A model generated the notes under the pieces. That model made no database searches. It was not told where the DNA came from and saw only the letters and a list, made by a program, of their open reading frames with translations. A DNA stretch of 64,000 bases from an uncultured Collinsella sp. (GTDB lineage: Bacteria > Actinomycetota > Coriobacteriia > Coriobacteriales > Coriobacteriaceae). This document shows, one piece after another, positions 7,593 to 16,077 of this stretch (position 1 is its first letter; each line of letters opens with the position of its first letter). Position numbers and translations under genes: made by a program. The stretch covers positions 40,600 to 104,599 of the forward strand of contig CABQJK010000003.1 of NCBI GenBank assembly GCA_902464495.1, given 5' to 3'.

Positions 7593-7632
7593 CTTGGGAC
7601 GAGGACCAATGATTATTTGATCCCCGTCCCAG
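7593..7632. repeat. Short palindrome, TTGGGACGAGG type
   Basis: CTTGGGACGAGG and CCCCGTCCCAG pair around an AT-rich loop, 11 nt before the stop of the kinase gene at 7643. It could act as the terminator of the minus-strand sugar operon although the T-run is weak. Confidence 0.55.
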
Positions 7633-7642
7633 AAAAATCATT

Positions 7643-9133
7643 CTAGGCAGTGTATGCGATTGTTGCCTCGACCGCATGTCGCCAGCCGGCGATCTTTTTT
7701 GCTCGCTCGTCGGCGGACATGGCAGGCTCCACGATACCGCGGGCGCCGTAGACGTCAACCACATCGCGCGTGTACATGCCCAGCGCAATGCCGCAGGCCC
7801 AGGCCGCACCCAAACCGCTCATCTCGTCGTTGCTCGCAATGCGGATGGGCGAGCCGACCAGGTCGCTCTCAAACTGCATCAGGTACGCGTCACGCGTAGG
7901 ACCGCCGTCAACACGAAGCTCGGCCAGCGCCGCGCCCGAATCCTCGACCATCGCATCGATGACGTCGAAGATCTGATAGGCGATCGACTCGTCGGCGGCC
8001 TTCACGAACTCCGCACGGCCCGTGGTGCGCGTCATGCCAAAGACGCAGCCCTCGGCGTCGCTCGCCCAGTGCGGCGCGCCCAGGCCAGTGAACGCCGGCA
8101 CAAAGTAGACGCGGCTCGCCGGATTGGCGGCGTAGCACAGGTCGGTGACTTCCTCAGGATTGTTGATGAGCTCCAGGTCGTCGCGCAGCCACGTCTTGAC
8201 GGCGCCGGCGTAGCTCACGTTGCCCTCGAGCACATACTCGGTCACACCGTCCATACGCCACGCAAGCGAGCTCGAAAGCCCGTGCGAGCTGGCGACAAAC
8301 TCGTCGCCGACGTTCATCATGACCGAGCTGCCGGTGCCATAGGTCGCCTTGGCCATGCCGCGGCTATGGCAGCCCTGGGCAAACAAGGCGGCGTGGCTGT
8401 CGCCGAGCACGCCGTGAATGGGCACGGGTGCCGGCAAAAAGCCGCCCAGGTCCGTCATGCCGAACAGACCATCGGAATCGGTCACCCGCGGCAGGCAGGC
8501 TGCATCGACGCCAAAGGCCTCGCACACCGGCTCGCTCCAGCAGCCACGGCGCAGGTCGAAGAGCTGCGTGCGGCTGGCGTTAGACCAGTCGCAGCGGAAC
8601 TCCGCGCCGCCCGTGAGCGTCCAGACCACCCAGGCATCGATGGTGCCCAGGCACAGCTCGCCTGCCGCCGCGGCCTCGGCAGCCGCGGGAACGTTCGCGA
8701 GGATCCAGGCCATCTTGCCCGCCGGGTAGTAGGGCGAGAGCACCAGACCCGTCGTGTCACGCACCAGCTCGGCCACGCCTTCGCGCGCAGCAAGCTCATC
8801 GCACAGCTCGCGGGCGCGGGCGCACTGCCACACCACGGCATCGCACAGCGGCTCACCCGTCGTGCGGCTCCAGGCAACAGTGGTCTCGCGCTGGTTGGAG
8901 ATGCCGATGCCGGCGACGTCGGCCGGATCGACCCCGGTCTCCTCCACCACGGCGCGCGCCACGGCCAGCACGTTGGCGGCGATCTCGGCTGGATCATGGC
9001 TCACCCAGCCGGCCTCGTTCACAATCTGGCGATGCGGGCGATCGGCGCGATGGATCAGATGGCCACCCTCGTCCACCAGCAGCGCCTTGGTGCCCTGCGT
9101 GGATTGATCGATTCCGATGATGTATTTGCTCAT
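7643..9133 (-). CDS. FGGY-family carbohydrate kinase (glycerol kinase-like)
   Basis: A 496-residue FGGY kinase of full length. Domain I starts IIGIDQSTQGTKALLVDE (phosphate loop), followed by GISNQRETTVAW and VVWQCARA, then the second ATPase half with ATYGTGSSVMMN, FTGLGAPHW and DGGPTRDAYLMQFESDL. Many blocks resemble GlpK, but the first loop reads DQSTQGTK rather than DQGTTSSR, and GDSHAALFAQ replaces GDQQAALFGQ, so a pentulose, tetrulose or polyol substrate is possible. The gene follows transketolase genes and an aldose-ketose isomerase-like gene, which favours a ketose kinase feeding the pentose phosphate pathway; this is inference. AGGAGA lies before the ATG; 142 nt separate it from tktC, so it may have its own promoter. 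Confidence 0.85.
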   Translation of the reverse strand: MSKYIIGIDQSTQGTKALLVDEGGHLIHRADRPHRQIVNEAGWVSHDPAEIAANVLAVARAVVEETGVDPADVAGIGISNQRETTVAWSRTTGEPLCDAVVWQCARARELCDELAAREGVAELVRDTTGLVLSPYYPAGKMAWILANVPAAAEAAAAGELCLGTIDAWVVWTLTGGAEFRCDWSNASRTQLFDLRRGCWSEPVCEAFGVDAACLPRVTDSDGLFGMTDLGGFLPAPVPIHGVLGDSHAALFAQGCHSRGMAKATYGTGSSVMMNVGDEFVASSHGLSSSLAWRMDGVTEYVLEGNVSYAGAVKTWLRDDLELINNPEEVTDLCYAANPASRVYFVPAFTGLGAPHWASDAEGCVFGMTRTTGRAEFVKAADESIAYQIFDVIDAMVEDSGAALAELRVDGGPTRDAYLMQFESDLVGSPIRIASNDEMSGLGAAWACGIALGMYTRDVVDVYGARGIVEPAMSADERAKKIAGWRHAVEATIAYTA

Positions 9134-9275
9134 GTACTCTCCTGTCTCCCCCGTCGATTCAAAACTAAAACCCGACGGACAAGGGGCGAGTGGCCGACCG
9201 GCTCATGAGAGCGCAGCCGGCCTGCTCAAAATTCAACCAAAAAGGATTGGCGCAAACCTGTCCCCGATGCACCAA

Positions 9276-10217
9276 TTACTCTGCGGGCAGGAACTCGGCG
9301 ACGGTCTGCGCGATTCCCTCTCCCGTCAGGCCGTAGTGTGCAAAGACCTCGGGGCTCGTGCCGGTGATGACCGGCGCATCGGGCAGGGAGAGGCACTTGA
9401 CCGGACGCGGGCAATGCTCGCCCACGACCTGCGCGACCATGGAACCCAGGCCGCCGAAGGGGCTGTGCTCCTCGACCGTCACGACGGCGCGCGTGGCGCC
9501 GGCGGCCTCGATCACGGCCTCGGCATCGAGCGGCTTGACGCAGTACATGTCGAGCACCGTAGCCGAGATGCCCTGCTCGGCCAGCAGATCGGCGGCGTCC
9601 ACGGCATGGCGGACCATCTCACCGGTGGCGACAAGCGTCACATCGGTGCCGCGACGCACCCAGGTGGCGCGATCCATCTGGAACGGACACTCGTCCTCGG
9701 TATACACGTCCTCCACCGGGTTGCGGCCCACGCGGATGTAGGCCGGCTTGTTGTCGGCAACCAGGGCGCGCACGAGCTCGGCGGTCTGGAAGCGGTCGCT
9801 CGGCAGATACACGCGCATGTTGGGAATCGCGCTCATAGCGGCGATATCCTGCGCGGAGTGATGGCTCATACCGAGGGCGCCATAGGAAACGCCGCCCGAG
9901 ATACCGATGAGCTTGACGTTGGTGTTGGAGTACGAGACATCGACCTTGCACTGCTCATACGAGCGCGTGGTCACAAAGGACGCCGGCGAGGCGGCCCAGG
10001 CCTTCTTGCCGCACGAGGCCATGCCGGCGGCGATGCTCACCAGGTCCTGCTCGGCAATGCCGACCTCAACGGACTGCTGGTGGTACTGATCGAAGAACGG
10101 CGTGAGCGACGCGGAGCCACGGGAGTCGGAGCACAGGACGACGATGTCCTTGTCGGTTGCGGCGGCCTCGAGCAGCGTGTCGCAGATAACCTTGCGGTTG
10201 GCGATCTTGTTAGCCAT
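9276..10217 (-). CDS. Transketolase, C-terminal subunit
   Basis: A 313-residue protein holding the pyrimidine-binding and C-terminal domains of transketolase, encoded apart from the N-terminal half. Features include the SRGSASLTPFFDQY region, VEVGIAEQDLVSIAAGMAS (the conserved Glu that activates thiamine diphosphate), and GASYGALGMSHH-type blocks of the split family (here GGVSYGALGMSHHSAQD). It partners the product of the next gene to form the active enzyme, which transfers two-carbon units between ketose and aldose phosphates. The ATG at 10217 is chosen over an upstream frame extension because AAGGAGGCC precedes it and because it overlaps the stop of tktN by 8 nt, a typical coupling that would give equal amounts. 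Confidence 0.93.
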   Translation of the reverse strand: MANKIANRKVICDTLLEAAATDKDIVVLCSDSRGSASLTPFFDQYHQQSVEVGIAEQDLVSIAAGMASCGKKAWAASPASFVTTRSYEQCKVDVSYSNTNVKLIGISGGVSYGALGMSHHSAQDIAAMSAIPNMRVYLPSDRFQTAELVRALVADNKPAYIRVGRNPVEDVYTEDECPFQMDRATWVRRGTDVTLVATGEMVRHAVDAADLLAEQGISATVLDMYCVKPLDAEAVIEAAGATRAVVTVEEHSPFGGLGSMVAQVVGEHCPRPVKCLSLPDAPVITGTSPEVFAHYGLTGEGIAQTVAEFLPAE

Positions 10218-11046
10218 TGATGGCCTCCTTGTGGGCAGCGAAATCGGCGATGATCTGGGCATATTCCTCGTCGTTGGGCAGGTGGTGATGCCAGCCGGCC
10301 TTGTCCTCCATGATGGGCGAGCCGTAGCCCTTCACCGTGTTGAGGATGATGACCGTGGGCTTACCCTTGGTCTCGGCGGCCAGCGTCAGCGCGGCATCGA
10401 TGGCCTGGACGTCGTTGCCCGGAATGGACAGCACGTTCCAACCGAAGGCGGCCCAGCGCTCCTCCTGCGAATCCTGCTTCATGACGTCCTCGGTGCTACC
10501 GCTGATCTGCAGGCGGTTGCGGTCAACGAGCGCGCACAGGTTATCGAGCTGGTAGTTGCCGCCGCTCATGGCGCCCTCCCAGACCGAGCCCTCGGCAAGC
10601 TCGCCGTCGCCCATGATGGTGTAGACGCGGTAGTCGCGGCCATCCATCTTGCCGGCAAGCGCCATGCCCACGGCCACGGGCAGACCATGGCCCAGCGAGC
10701 CCGAGTTCATCTCGATGCCCTTGAGCTTGTTGTTGGGGTGGCCGATGTAGGGGCTGCCGAACTTGGAGAAGCGGGCCTTGACGTCATCGAGGTCAAGATA
10801 GCCCTCGTGGCAGAGCACCGCGTAGTAGGCCTCCATGGCATGGCCCTTGGAGAGCACGAAGCGATCGCGGTTGGGATCGTCGACGGTCTCGGGCGAAATG
10901 TTGAGGTGGTTGGCGTAGAGGGTCATCAGCGCATCGATGACCGACATGTCGCCGCCGATGTGGCCGCCGGCGCCGGCCATGATGATGTCGACGCAATCGC
11001 GGCGAAGGTCCCAGCGCAGGGACTCAAGCTCTTCGATAGTTGCCAT
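10210..11046 (-). CDS. Transketolase, N-terminal subunit
   Basis: A 278-residue thiamine-diphosphate-binding subunit. The cofactor motif is GDGELAEGSVWEGAMSGGNYQLDN (GDG followed 25-30 residues later by N), and KGHAMEAYYA and SLGHGLPVAVGMALA are the usual transketolase blocks. With the C-terminal subunit it makes one complete enzyme. GAGGAGA lies before the ATG. The upstream isomerase gene stops only 2 nt before this start, and the downstream subunit overlaps by 8 nt, so the three genes form one operon. Confidence 0.93.
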   Translation of the reverse strand: MATIEELESLRWDLRRDCVDIIMAGAGGHIGGDMSVIDALMTLYANHLNISPETVDDPNRDRFVLSKGHAMEAYYAVLCHEGYLDLDDVKARFSKFGSPYIGHPNNKLKGIEMNSGSLGHGLPVAVGMALAGKMDGRDYRVYTIMGDGELAEGSVWEGAMSGGNYQLDNLCALVDRNRLQISGSTEDVMKQDSQEERWAAFGWNVLSIPGNDVQAIDAALTLAAETKGKPTVIILNTVKGYGSPIMEDKAGWHHHLPNDEEYAQIIADFAAHKEAING

Positions 11047-11048
11047 TT

Positions 11049-12449
11049 CTACTCTCCTCGCAGGTAGGCTTTGACGTCTTCTTCGATGGGGTCATAAAGG
11101 TCGGGGGCGATGCCGATATACTTGCATGCCTCATAGAGCACCGGCACCACGTTGGCGTGGATGGCCACGCAGTGGTGGATGTAGGGGCCCTCGACGATCT
11201 TGGCCTCGAGGCGCTTGAGGTTCTCGACCTCGACCCACAGGTAGGTGCCCATGCCGGCAGGGCCGTCGATGCCGCGGGCGTTGCCCAGCAGCAGCGAGTA
11301 CTCGCCGTTGTCGCCGTCAAAGCGGGCAAGGGTGAGGTCGCCGTGCTTGGCCTCGGCCGTCAGCGCGCCGGGGTGGTCGAAGGCCAGCGGGTAGGTGAGC
11401 TTGGGCTTGACGGCCGCGCAGCTGCAGGGCCAGGGGCCGCAGTGCTGCAGCAGCTCGCCGTTCTCGTTGTCGGGATGGCGGACGGTCCAGTCGGCGAACA
11501 TGCCACGGTGACGACCCAGGTCGGCCGCCTCGACCATGAGCGCAGTGATGGCGCCGTGGATGTCGGTCTCGCAGACGACGGGGATACCCATCTCGTTGAG
11601 GATGGCGTTGGCGGCGCAGGGCATAATGCCCAGCTCGTCCTGCAGGGCGTTCCAGCACTGGATGGCGCCGGCGTTGCAGCCGTACTTCTCAACGAGGCGC
11701 TTCATAGCGATAGCCAGGCCGGCGACCGCGGGGACCTTGTCCTCGGGAATGCAGATCTCAAAGCTGTCGCGGATATGGTCCAGCATGGCGGCCATGGCCT
11801 GCTCGTCGGCCTGGGCGTCGCGCACGGCCTGCACAAGCTCGGTCATGGGGATGGGCGAAAGCTGGATGTTGAACTTCTCGAGCAGCTCGCCCTCGTTGCA
11901 CATGGTCGACCAGAAGTCGAACGGACGGGTGGCCATCTGCAGGATGCGGGTGTGCTTGAAGGTCTTAACGACGTTGCACACAGCCAGGAAGTCCCAGACG
12001 CCGCGCTCGAACTCGGGGTCGGTCAGACGGCAGTTGGTCATGTAGGTGAAGGGAACTTGGAAGCGGCGCAGGACCTTACCAGTGGCGAACAGGCCGCACT
12101 GGCTGTCGCGCAGGCGGGTGCCGTCGGGCTCGGGGCGCTCGTCGCGCGGGCCCCACAGCAGCACGGGCAGGCCGAGCTCGCGGGCAAGGCGGGCGCAGAC
12201 GTACTCGGTGCCAAAGTTGGCGTGGCACAGCATGATGCCGTCGACGCCCTCGGCGCGGAACTTCTTGACGATAGGCTCGATATGGCTGTCGTCGAACAGC
12301 AGGCCCTCGTCGTTGATGTCGTCGATATCGACGATGTCGACGCCGATCTCGCGCAGGCGGTCAGCCGTCAGACCGCGATACTTGATCGCGTCCGGCGCGC
12401 TAAAGATACTGCGGCGCGTGGGCACAAAACCGAGCTTGATCTTATCCAT
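11049..12449 (-). CDS. L-fucose/L-arabinose isomerase family protein
   Basis: A 466-residue cytoplasmic protein of the FucI/AraA-like isomerase fold family. Recognisable blocks are DGIMLCHANFGTE, VLLWGPRDERPEPDGTRLRDSQCG (split by variable residues), a CNAGAIQCWNALQDELGIMPC region, and CETDIHGAITALM, whose acidic and His residues resemble the metal site (Glu, Asp, His) of these isomerases. It probably interconverts an aldose and a ketose, the first step before a FGGY kinase and transketolase. The true sugar is not clear. It is the first gene of the operon, with GGGGAGGAC before the ATG and LacI-type operator sequences in its promoter region. Confidence 0.8.
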   Translation of the reverse strand: MDKIKLGFVPTRRSIFSAPDAIKYRGLTADRLREIGVDIVDIDDINDEGLLFDDSHIEPIVKKFRAEGVDGIMLCHANFGTEYVCARLARELGLPVLLWGPRDERPEPDGTRLRDSQCGLFATGKVLRRFQVPFTYMTNCRLTDPEFERGVWDFLAVCNVVKTFKHTRILQMATRPFDFWSTMCNEGELLEKFNIQLSPIPMTELVQAVRDAQADEQAMAAMLDHIRDSFEICIPEDKVPAVAGLAIAMKRLVEKYGCNAGAIQCWNALQDELGIMPCAANAILNEMGIPVVCETDIHGAITALMVEAADLGRHRGMFADWTVRHPDNENGELLQHCGPWPCSCAAVKPKLTYPLAFDHPGALTAEAKHGDLTLARFDGDNGEYSLLLGNARGIDGPAGMGTYLWVEVENLKRLEAKIVEGPYIHHCVAIHANVVPVLYEACKYIGIAPDLYDPIEEDVKAYLRGE

Positions 12450-12474
12450 GTACGTCCTCCCCTAGTCACATGTT

Positions 12475-12537
12475 CAGTAAACAGACGCATGTTTCGTTTT
12501 GTTCTGTTTACTAAATGTTTTACTCTTCTGTTTAGTA
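12475..12537. promoter_or_regulatory. Operator region of the pentose operon, TTCTGTTTAsTA repeats
   Basis: Upstream of the isomerase gene, TTCTGTTTACTA (12502-12513) and TTCTGTTTAGTA (12526-12537) are direct repeats 24 nt apart, and an inverted AGTAAACAGAC copy lies near 12477-12487. The 17-mer TTTACTCTTCTGTTTAG (12518-12534) recurs with one mismatch on the opposite strand at 13801-13817 before the lacI gene. Shared sites next to a regulator and its target suggest binding by that regulator. Confidence 0.6.
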
Positions 12538-12613
12538 GTTTAACGCGAAATACCCGTAGGCGGTAGAGAAATCAGCCTAAACGGTATGTAAACAATCTGA
12601 ACATACAAGGGGA

Positions 12614-12642
12614 ACAAAAAAGAGGGCCCCGAAGGACCCTCT
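12614..12642 (-). terminator. Intrinsic terminator after the LacI regulator gene
   Basis: On the minus strand AGAGGGTCC and GGCCCTCT form a hairpin with a TTCGG-type loop followed by TTTTTTG. It lies between the lacI stop at 12709 and the isomerase operon, so the two are separate transcripts. Confidence 0.85.
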
Positions 12643-12708
12643 ATCTGTGGCGTTTTGTGTGTCCGCCGTAACGCGGGCGCATTTATCGCGAGTAAGCGGC
12701 GCTTTCGC

Positions 12709-13719
12709 CTAGAGTTCGCGCACACTCTGGCGCTCGACAAAGTAGGTCGAAACGGCCGTCTTGCAGGTGTAGCTTTTGGGGTTGCGGATGTTGCCCACCA
12801 GGCGGCGTACCGCGATCTCGCCCACCTCGTGCTTGGGAACGTGCACCGTGGTGAGCGGCGGATTGGAGAAAGCGCCCACGGACAGATCATCGAAGCCGAT
12901 CATCGATACGTCATCGGGCACGCGCACGCCGTGCTCGTTAAGGGCACGCATGGCACCCACGGCGAGCACGTCGTTCTCGGCGAAGAAAGCCGTCGGCAGG
13001 TCGTCGCGCGAGACGGTATCGAGCCAGGCGCCCATGTCGTGGTAAGCGCCCTCGAGCGTGGTGCCCAGGGTGATATGCCATGCCGGATTGGGCTCGAGAC
13101 CCGCGTCCTCAAGCGCCTGACGGTAACCGCGCTCACGGTCCTTAAAGTTGCGGATACGCAGGTCGCCGGCAAGATAGCCGATCTGCTTGTGGCCCTTTTC
13201 GATAAGATGGTCCACTGCGCGCAGCACCGAGTCGGTGTTGGCGATGACCACGGCATCGAAGTACTGGCGGTCGCTCCAGCCGTCGAGCACGATCAGGTGG
13301 GCGGCGGCGTTGGCGAACAGGGCGTAGTCCTCCTCGCCCAGCTCGGTACCCATCAGCACGATGGCGGCCGACGGATCGGCGATCAGGCCCTCGACCTGCG
13401 GGCGCACGGCGTCCAGGTCGCTAAAGTCGAGCGAGACAAAGCTCGTGCTCATGCCGTGGCGACGCGCCTGGCGCTCCACGCCCTCGATGACCGCAGGGTG
13501 GAAGGTGCTCTCGTCCAGGATGGCGCCCGTCTTGCGCGCAAGCACGAACTGGATACTCTCGAGTTGCGTCGACTGCTGGTAGCCGAGTGACTGCGCGCAC
13601 TCAAGGATGATCTTAGCGGTCTCTTCGCTCACGCTGCGCTTGCGGTTGAGCGCGTTGGACACGGTCGCGGGCGAAAAGCCGGTGATGCGGCTGATCTCGC
13701 GGACACTTGCTTTGGCCAT
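12709..13719 (-). CDS. LacI family transcriptional regulator
   Basis: A 336-residue regulator. The N terminus KASVREISRITGFSPATVSNALN is a standard LacI helix-turn-helix, followed by the NRKRSVSEETAKIILECAQSLGY hinge and a periplasmic-binding-protein-like sugar-sensing domain (FFAENDVLAVGAMRAL, SMIGFDDLSVGAFSNPPLTTVHVP). ATG 13719 is used because AGGGGG precedes it and the HTH starts a few residues later; a longer upstream frame is not needed. It is expected to repress the isomerase-transketolase operon immediately downstream and its own gene, since matching 17-bp sites occur before both. The inducer is likely a pentose or derivative. Confidence 0.93.
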   Translation of the reverse strand: MAKASVREISRITGFSPATVSNALNRKRSVSEETAKIILECAQSLGYQQSTQLESIQFVLARKTGAILDESTFHPAVIEGVERQARRHGMSTSFVSLDFSDLDAVRPQVEGLIADPSAAIVLMGTELGEEDYALFANAAAHLIVLDGWSDRQYFDAVVIANTDSVLRAVDHLIEKGHKQIGYLAGDLRIRNFKDRERGYRQALEDAGLEPNPAWHITLGTTLEGAYHDMGAWLDTVSRDDLPTAFFAENDVLAVGAMRALNEHGVRVPDDVSMIGFDDLSVGAFSNPPLTTVHVPKHEVGEIAVRRLVGNIRNPKSYTCKTAVSTYFVERQSVREL

Positions 13720-13800
13720 GGTTCCCCCTAGCATCGGTCGTGACCGGACATCGTGGCTTGACCACCCGTGGCTCGGCAACTAAACGACCGCAAATTCAAT

Positions 13801-13817
13801 CTAAACAGAATAGTAAA
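13801..13817. promoter_or_regulatory. Probable autoregulatory operator of the LacI regulator
   Basis: CTAAACAGAATAGTAAA on the plus strand; its complement matches the site at 12518-12534 in 16 of 17 positions. It lies about 80 nt before the regulator's start in an AT-rich patch that would suit a promoter. Confidence 0.6.
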
Positions 13818-13922
13818 TGTTTATTAGCTAGTTTAGCCTGTTGTCAAGCAAAGTGACGCAACTATTCCCCCCAACGGATGCATTTACTCGGTAGCTAATT
13901 TGGGACGGGGCGCAGGAAGCAC

Positions 13923-14897
13923 TTAGCCCAAGACGTGGGCCATGCGTGCCTTGAATTCGGCGAGAAAGCGCGGGGCGTCCACGGTGAGCGCCACGAGCGC
14001 GCTCTTGTCCGGATCGGACAGGCGATGCTCATCGCAAATGGTGCGGCCGCGATACTCGCCCAGCAGATCAACACGCAGATTGCAGCCGAGCGCACCCACG
14101 AGCGTTGGATCAATCGCCACGGCAACCGCCAGCGGATCATGCAGCGCGCAGCCGCCCAGGTAGGGCGCGTTCATCTCGTACGAGCCAATGTAGTGCTCGA
14201 CCATGCTCGCAAATGCGCAGCCAGCCATAGTGCCCGAGCCCGTCCAGCCGGCAATGTCGCGGCGTGTGAGCACCACGCGATGCGTCACGTCCAGACCCAC
14301 CATGGTGAGCTTACGGCCCGAGCGCAGCACCGCGTCGGCTGCCTCGGGGTCGCTCGCCATGTTGGCCTCGGCGCCCGCGCTCACGTTGCCGGGCACGGTA
14401 AGGGCGCCGCCCATCACGACCACGCGGCCGATGGACATCATCGCCGCCGCATCGCGCTCCAGGGCGAGCGCCAGGTTGGAGAGCGGGCCAGTCGCTACGT
14501 AGACCAGATCGGGACCATAGGTACGCGCGGCATCGATCAGATAATCGACCGCCGCGTTGCCGTCGGCCGAGGTCGCTCCCACCGGCTCGTAGGGCGACGC
14601 GGGCACGCTCGCGCCGCCGATGCCGTTCTTGCCGTGAATGAGCGCGGTGGACGCCGGCGGCGTATAGGGCTCAGTCGCCTGCAGAGGACGGTCGGCACCC
14701 AGGTACACCGGAACCTCGGGGCGACCCAGCAGATCGAGCACCGCCAGGCAGTTGTGCGCCGATTGCTCGACGCGCACGTTGCCAAAGCACGTGGTGATGC
14801 CCACGAGCTCCACCTCGGGGCTCGCGATGGCATAGGCGAGCGCCATCGCATCGTCCACACCCATATCCAGATCAAGGATCAGCTTCTTGGTTGCCAT
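13923..14897 (-). CDS. Ribonucleoside hydrolase (IunH/RihA-like)
   Basis: A 324-residue nucleoside hydrolase. The calcium/ribose site is LDLDMGVDDAMALAYA (canonical DxDxGxDDA), with VGITTCFGNV next and the ATGPLSNLALAL and VVMGGAL blocks characteristic of the family; the C-terminal HDPLAVAVAIDP supplies a late His-Asp. It splits nucleosides to ribose plus base in the cytoplasm. The start codon has a plausible Shine-Dalgarno (GGAGTAG). It follows the ribokinase gene closely (30 nt), so the pair can convert nucleoside ribose to ribose 5-phosphate. The base preference is not readable from sequence. Confidence 0.93.
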   Translation of the reverse strand: MATKKLILDLDMGVDDAMALAYAIASPEVELVGITTCFGNVRVEQSAHNCLAVLDLLGRPEVPVYLGADRPLQATEPYTPPASTALIHGKNGIGGASVPASPYEPVGATSADGNAAVDYLIDAARTYGPDLVYVATGPLSNLALALERDAAAMMSIGRVVVMGGALTVPGNVSAGAEANMASDPEAADAVLRSGRKLTMVGLDVTHRVVLTRRDIAGWTGSGTMAGCAFASMVEHYIGSYEMNAPYLGGCALHDPLAVAVAIDPTLVGALGCNLRVDLLGEYRGRTICDEHRLSDPDKSALVALTVDAPRFLAEFKARMAHVLG

Positions 14898-14927
14898 TGT
14901 TCTACTCCGCTTCTCCGTCTTTATCGT

Positions 14928-15890
14928 TTAACCAAACCAATGTTCAACTTCGGCGCGCGTGGGAATCGATTGCTGAGCGCCCAGGCGCGATACCGTCACC
15001 GCCGAGGCGCGAGCACCCGCGGCCATGCACTCAAAGAGTTGCAAGCCCTCTAGGCGAGCCGCCGCCAACGCACCGATAAACGTATCGCCGGCGGCCGTGG
15101 TATCGACTACCGTACTTGAAAGTGCCGGCATGCGCAGCAGCTCACCGCCATCGCCGAGCGTAACCGAGCCGGCACCGCCCAGCGTGATGACCGCGGCGCC
15201 GGGGCCCTTGTCGAGCAGCGCATTGAGCGCGGCGACGCAACTCGCATCATCCATGGGCAGAATGCCCGTCAGAACCTGGCACTCGGTCTCGTTGGGACAG
15301 ACCAGGTCGACCGCAGGCCAGACCTCCGCAGGCAGCTCGCAGGCGGGCGCAGGGTTAAAGACCGTATAGAACCCCAGCTCGTGAGCGCAAGCAAGCGCCT
15401 CGGCCGTCGCTGCAAGGTCACATTCGCCCTGGGCGATAAAGACGCCGCCAGCAGCCGGGGCAAACTCGCTGGCATCGCCGTCGAGCTCGTCGGCCACCAA
15501 GCGCCTCAGTGCGCGGGCAACGTCCTCGCCCGCAAGCGCATGGTTGGCGCCCGGCGACAGCACGATGCGGTTGTCGCTCTCGCAGCGAATGATAGTCGCG
15601 GTACCGGTCTCCACGTCATCGCGACGCGCCACAAACTCAACGCCCACGCCGGCATCCTGGAGCCCTGCCACAAGCGCATCGCCAAAGGTATCGCGCCCAA
15701 CAGCGCCAATCATGCACGTGCGCGCACCCATGCGCGCAGCAGCGACGGCCTGGTTAGCGCCCTTGCCACCAGCGTTGGTGATAAAACCGCTGCCACCGAC
15801 TGTCTCGCCCGCGCGCGGCATGCGCTCGCACGCCACCGAAAGGTCCATGTTCATGCTGCCGAACACCGCAACGATGCTGTGATCCGCCAT
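14928..15890 (-). CDS. rbsK: Ribokinase
   Basis: A 320-residue PfkB-family kinase. It has the N-terminal FGSMNMDL and the GGKGANQAVAAARMG block (PfkB signature 1), and the C-terminal VDTTAAGDTFIGALAAA (signature 2, with catalytic Asp in AAGD). It phosphorylates ribose to ribose 5-phosphate. The start is set at 15890, where GAGGAGG precedes the ATG; frame extension upstream has no site. It heads a two-gene operon with the nucleoside hydrolase and lies divergent from the acyltransferase gene at 16078. An inverted repeat GTCCAC-6-GTGGAC at 15967-15984 lies in the shared upstream region. Confidence 0.93.
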   Translation of the reverse strand: MADHSIVAVFGSMNMDLSVACERMPRAGETVGGSGFITNAGGKGANQAVAAARMGARTCMIGAVGRDTFGDALVAGLQDAGVGVEFVARRDDVETGTATIIRCESDNRIVLSPGANHALAGEDVARALRRLVADELDGDASEFAPAAGGVFIAQGECDLAATAEALACAHELGFYTVFNPAPACELPAEVWPAVDLVCPNETECQVLTGILPMDDASCVAALNALLDKGPGAAVITLGGAGSVTLGDGGELLRMPALSSTVVDTTAAGDTFIGALAAARLEGLQLFECMAAGARASAVTVSRLGAQQSIPTRAEVEHWFG

Positions 15891-15966
15891 GGAAACCTCC
15901 TCGTCTTCAGGCTTTGCGCCCACCGTCGACCAACGATTGTGCACTCTCGCACCCCCTATAACTTTA

Positions 15967-15984
15967 GTCCACTTTGATGTGGAC
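15967..15984. promoter_or_regulatory. Small dyad in the rbsK/acyltransferase intergenic region
   Basis: GTCCAC and GTGGAC with a 6-nt spacer, next to AGTTATAGG on the minus strand. It could be an operator for rbsK; weak evidence. Confidence 0.3.
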
Positions 15985-16077
15985 GCGCGCTTGAGCTTGC
16001 GCCAGCAGCAAGCATTCACAGGGGCAGGCAGCTACAATGAATACGTGCTGATTATTCTCGTCATTGGATGATGTTTT

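Noticed and set aside
7676..9208. A plus-strand frame opposite the FGGY kinase gene, also similar frames at 11040-12566 and 52719-54368
   Set aside because: All are mirror frames of genes with full domain motifs, with basic low-complexity translations and no start signals.
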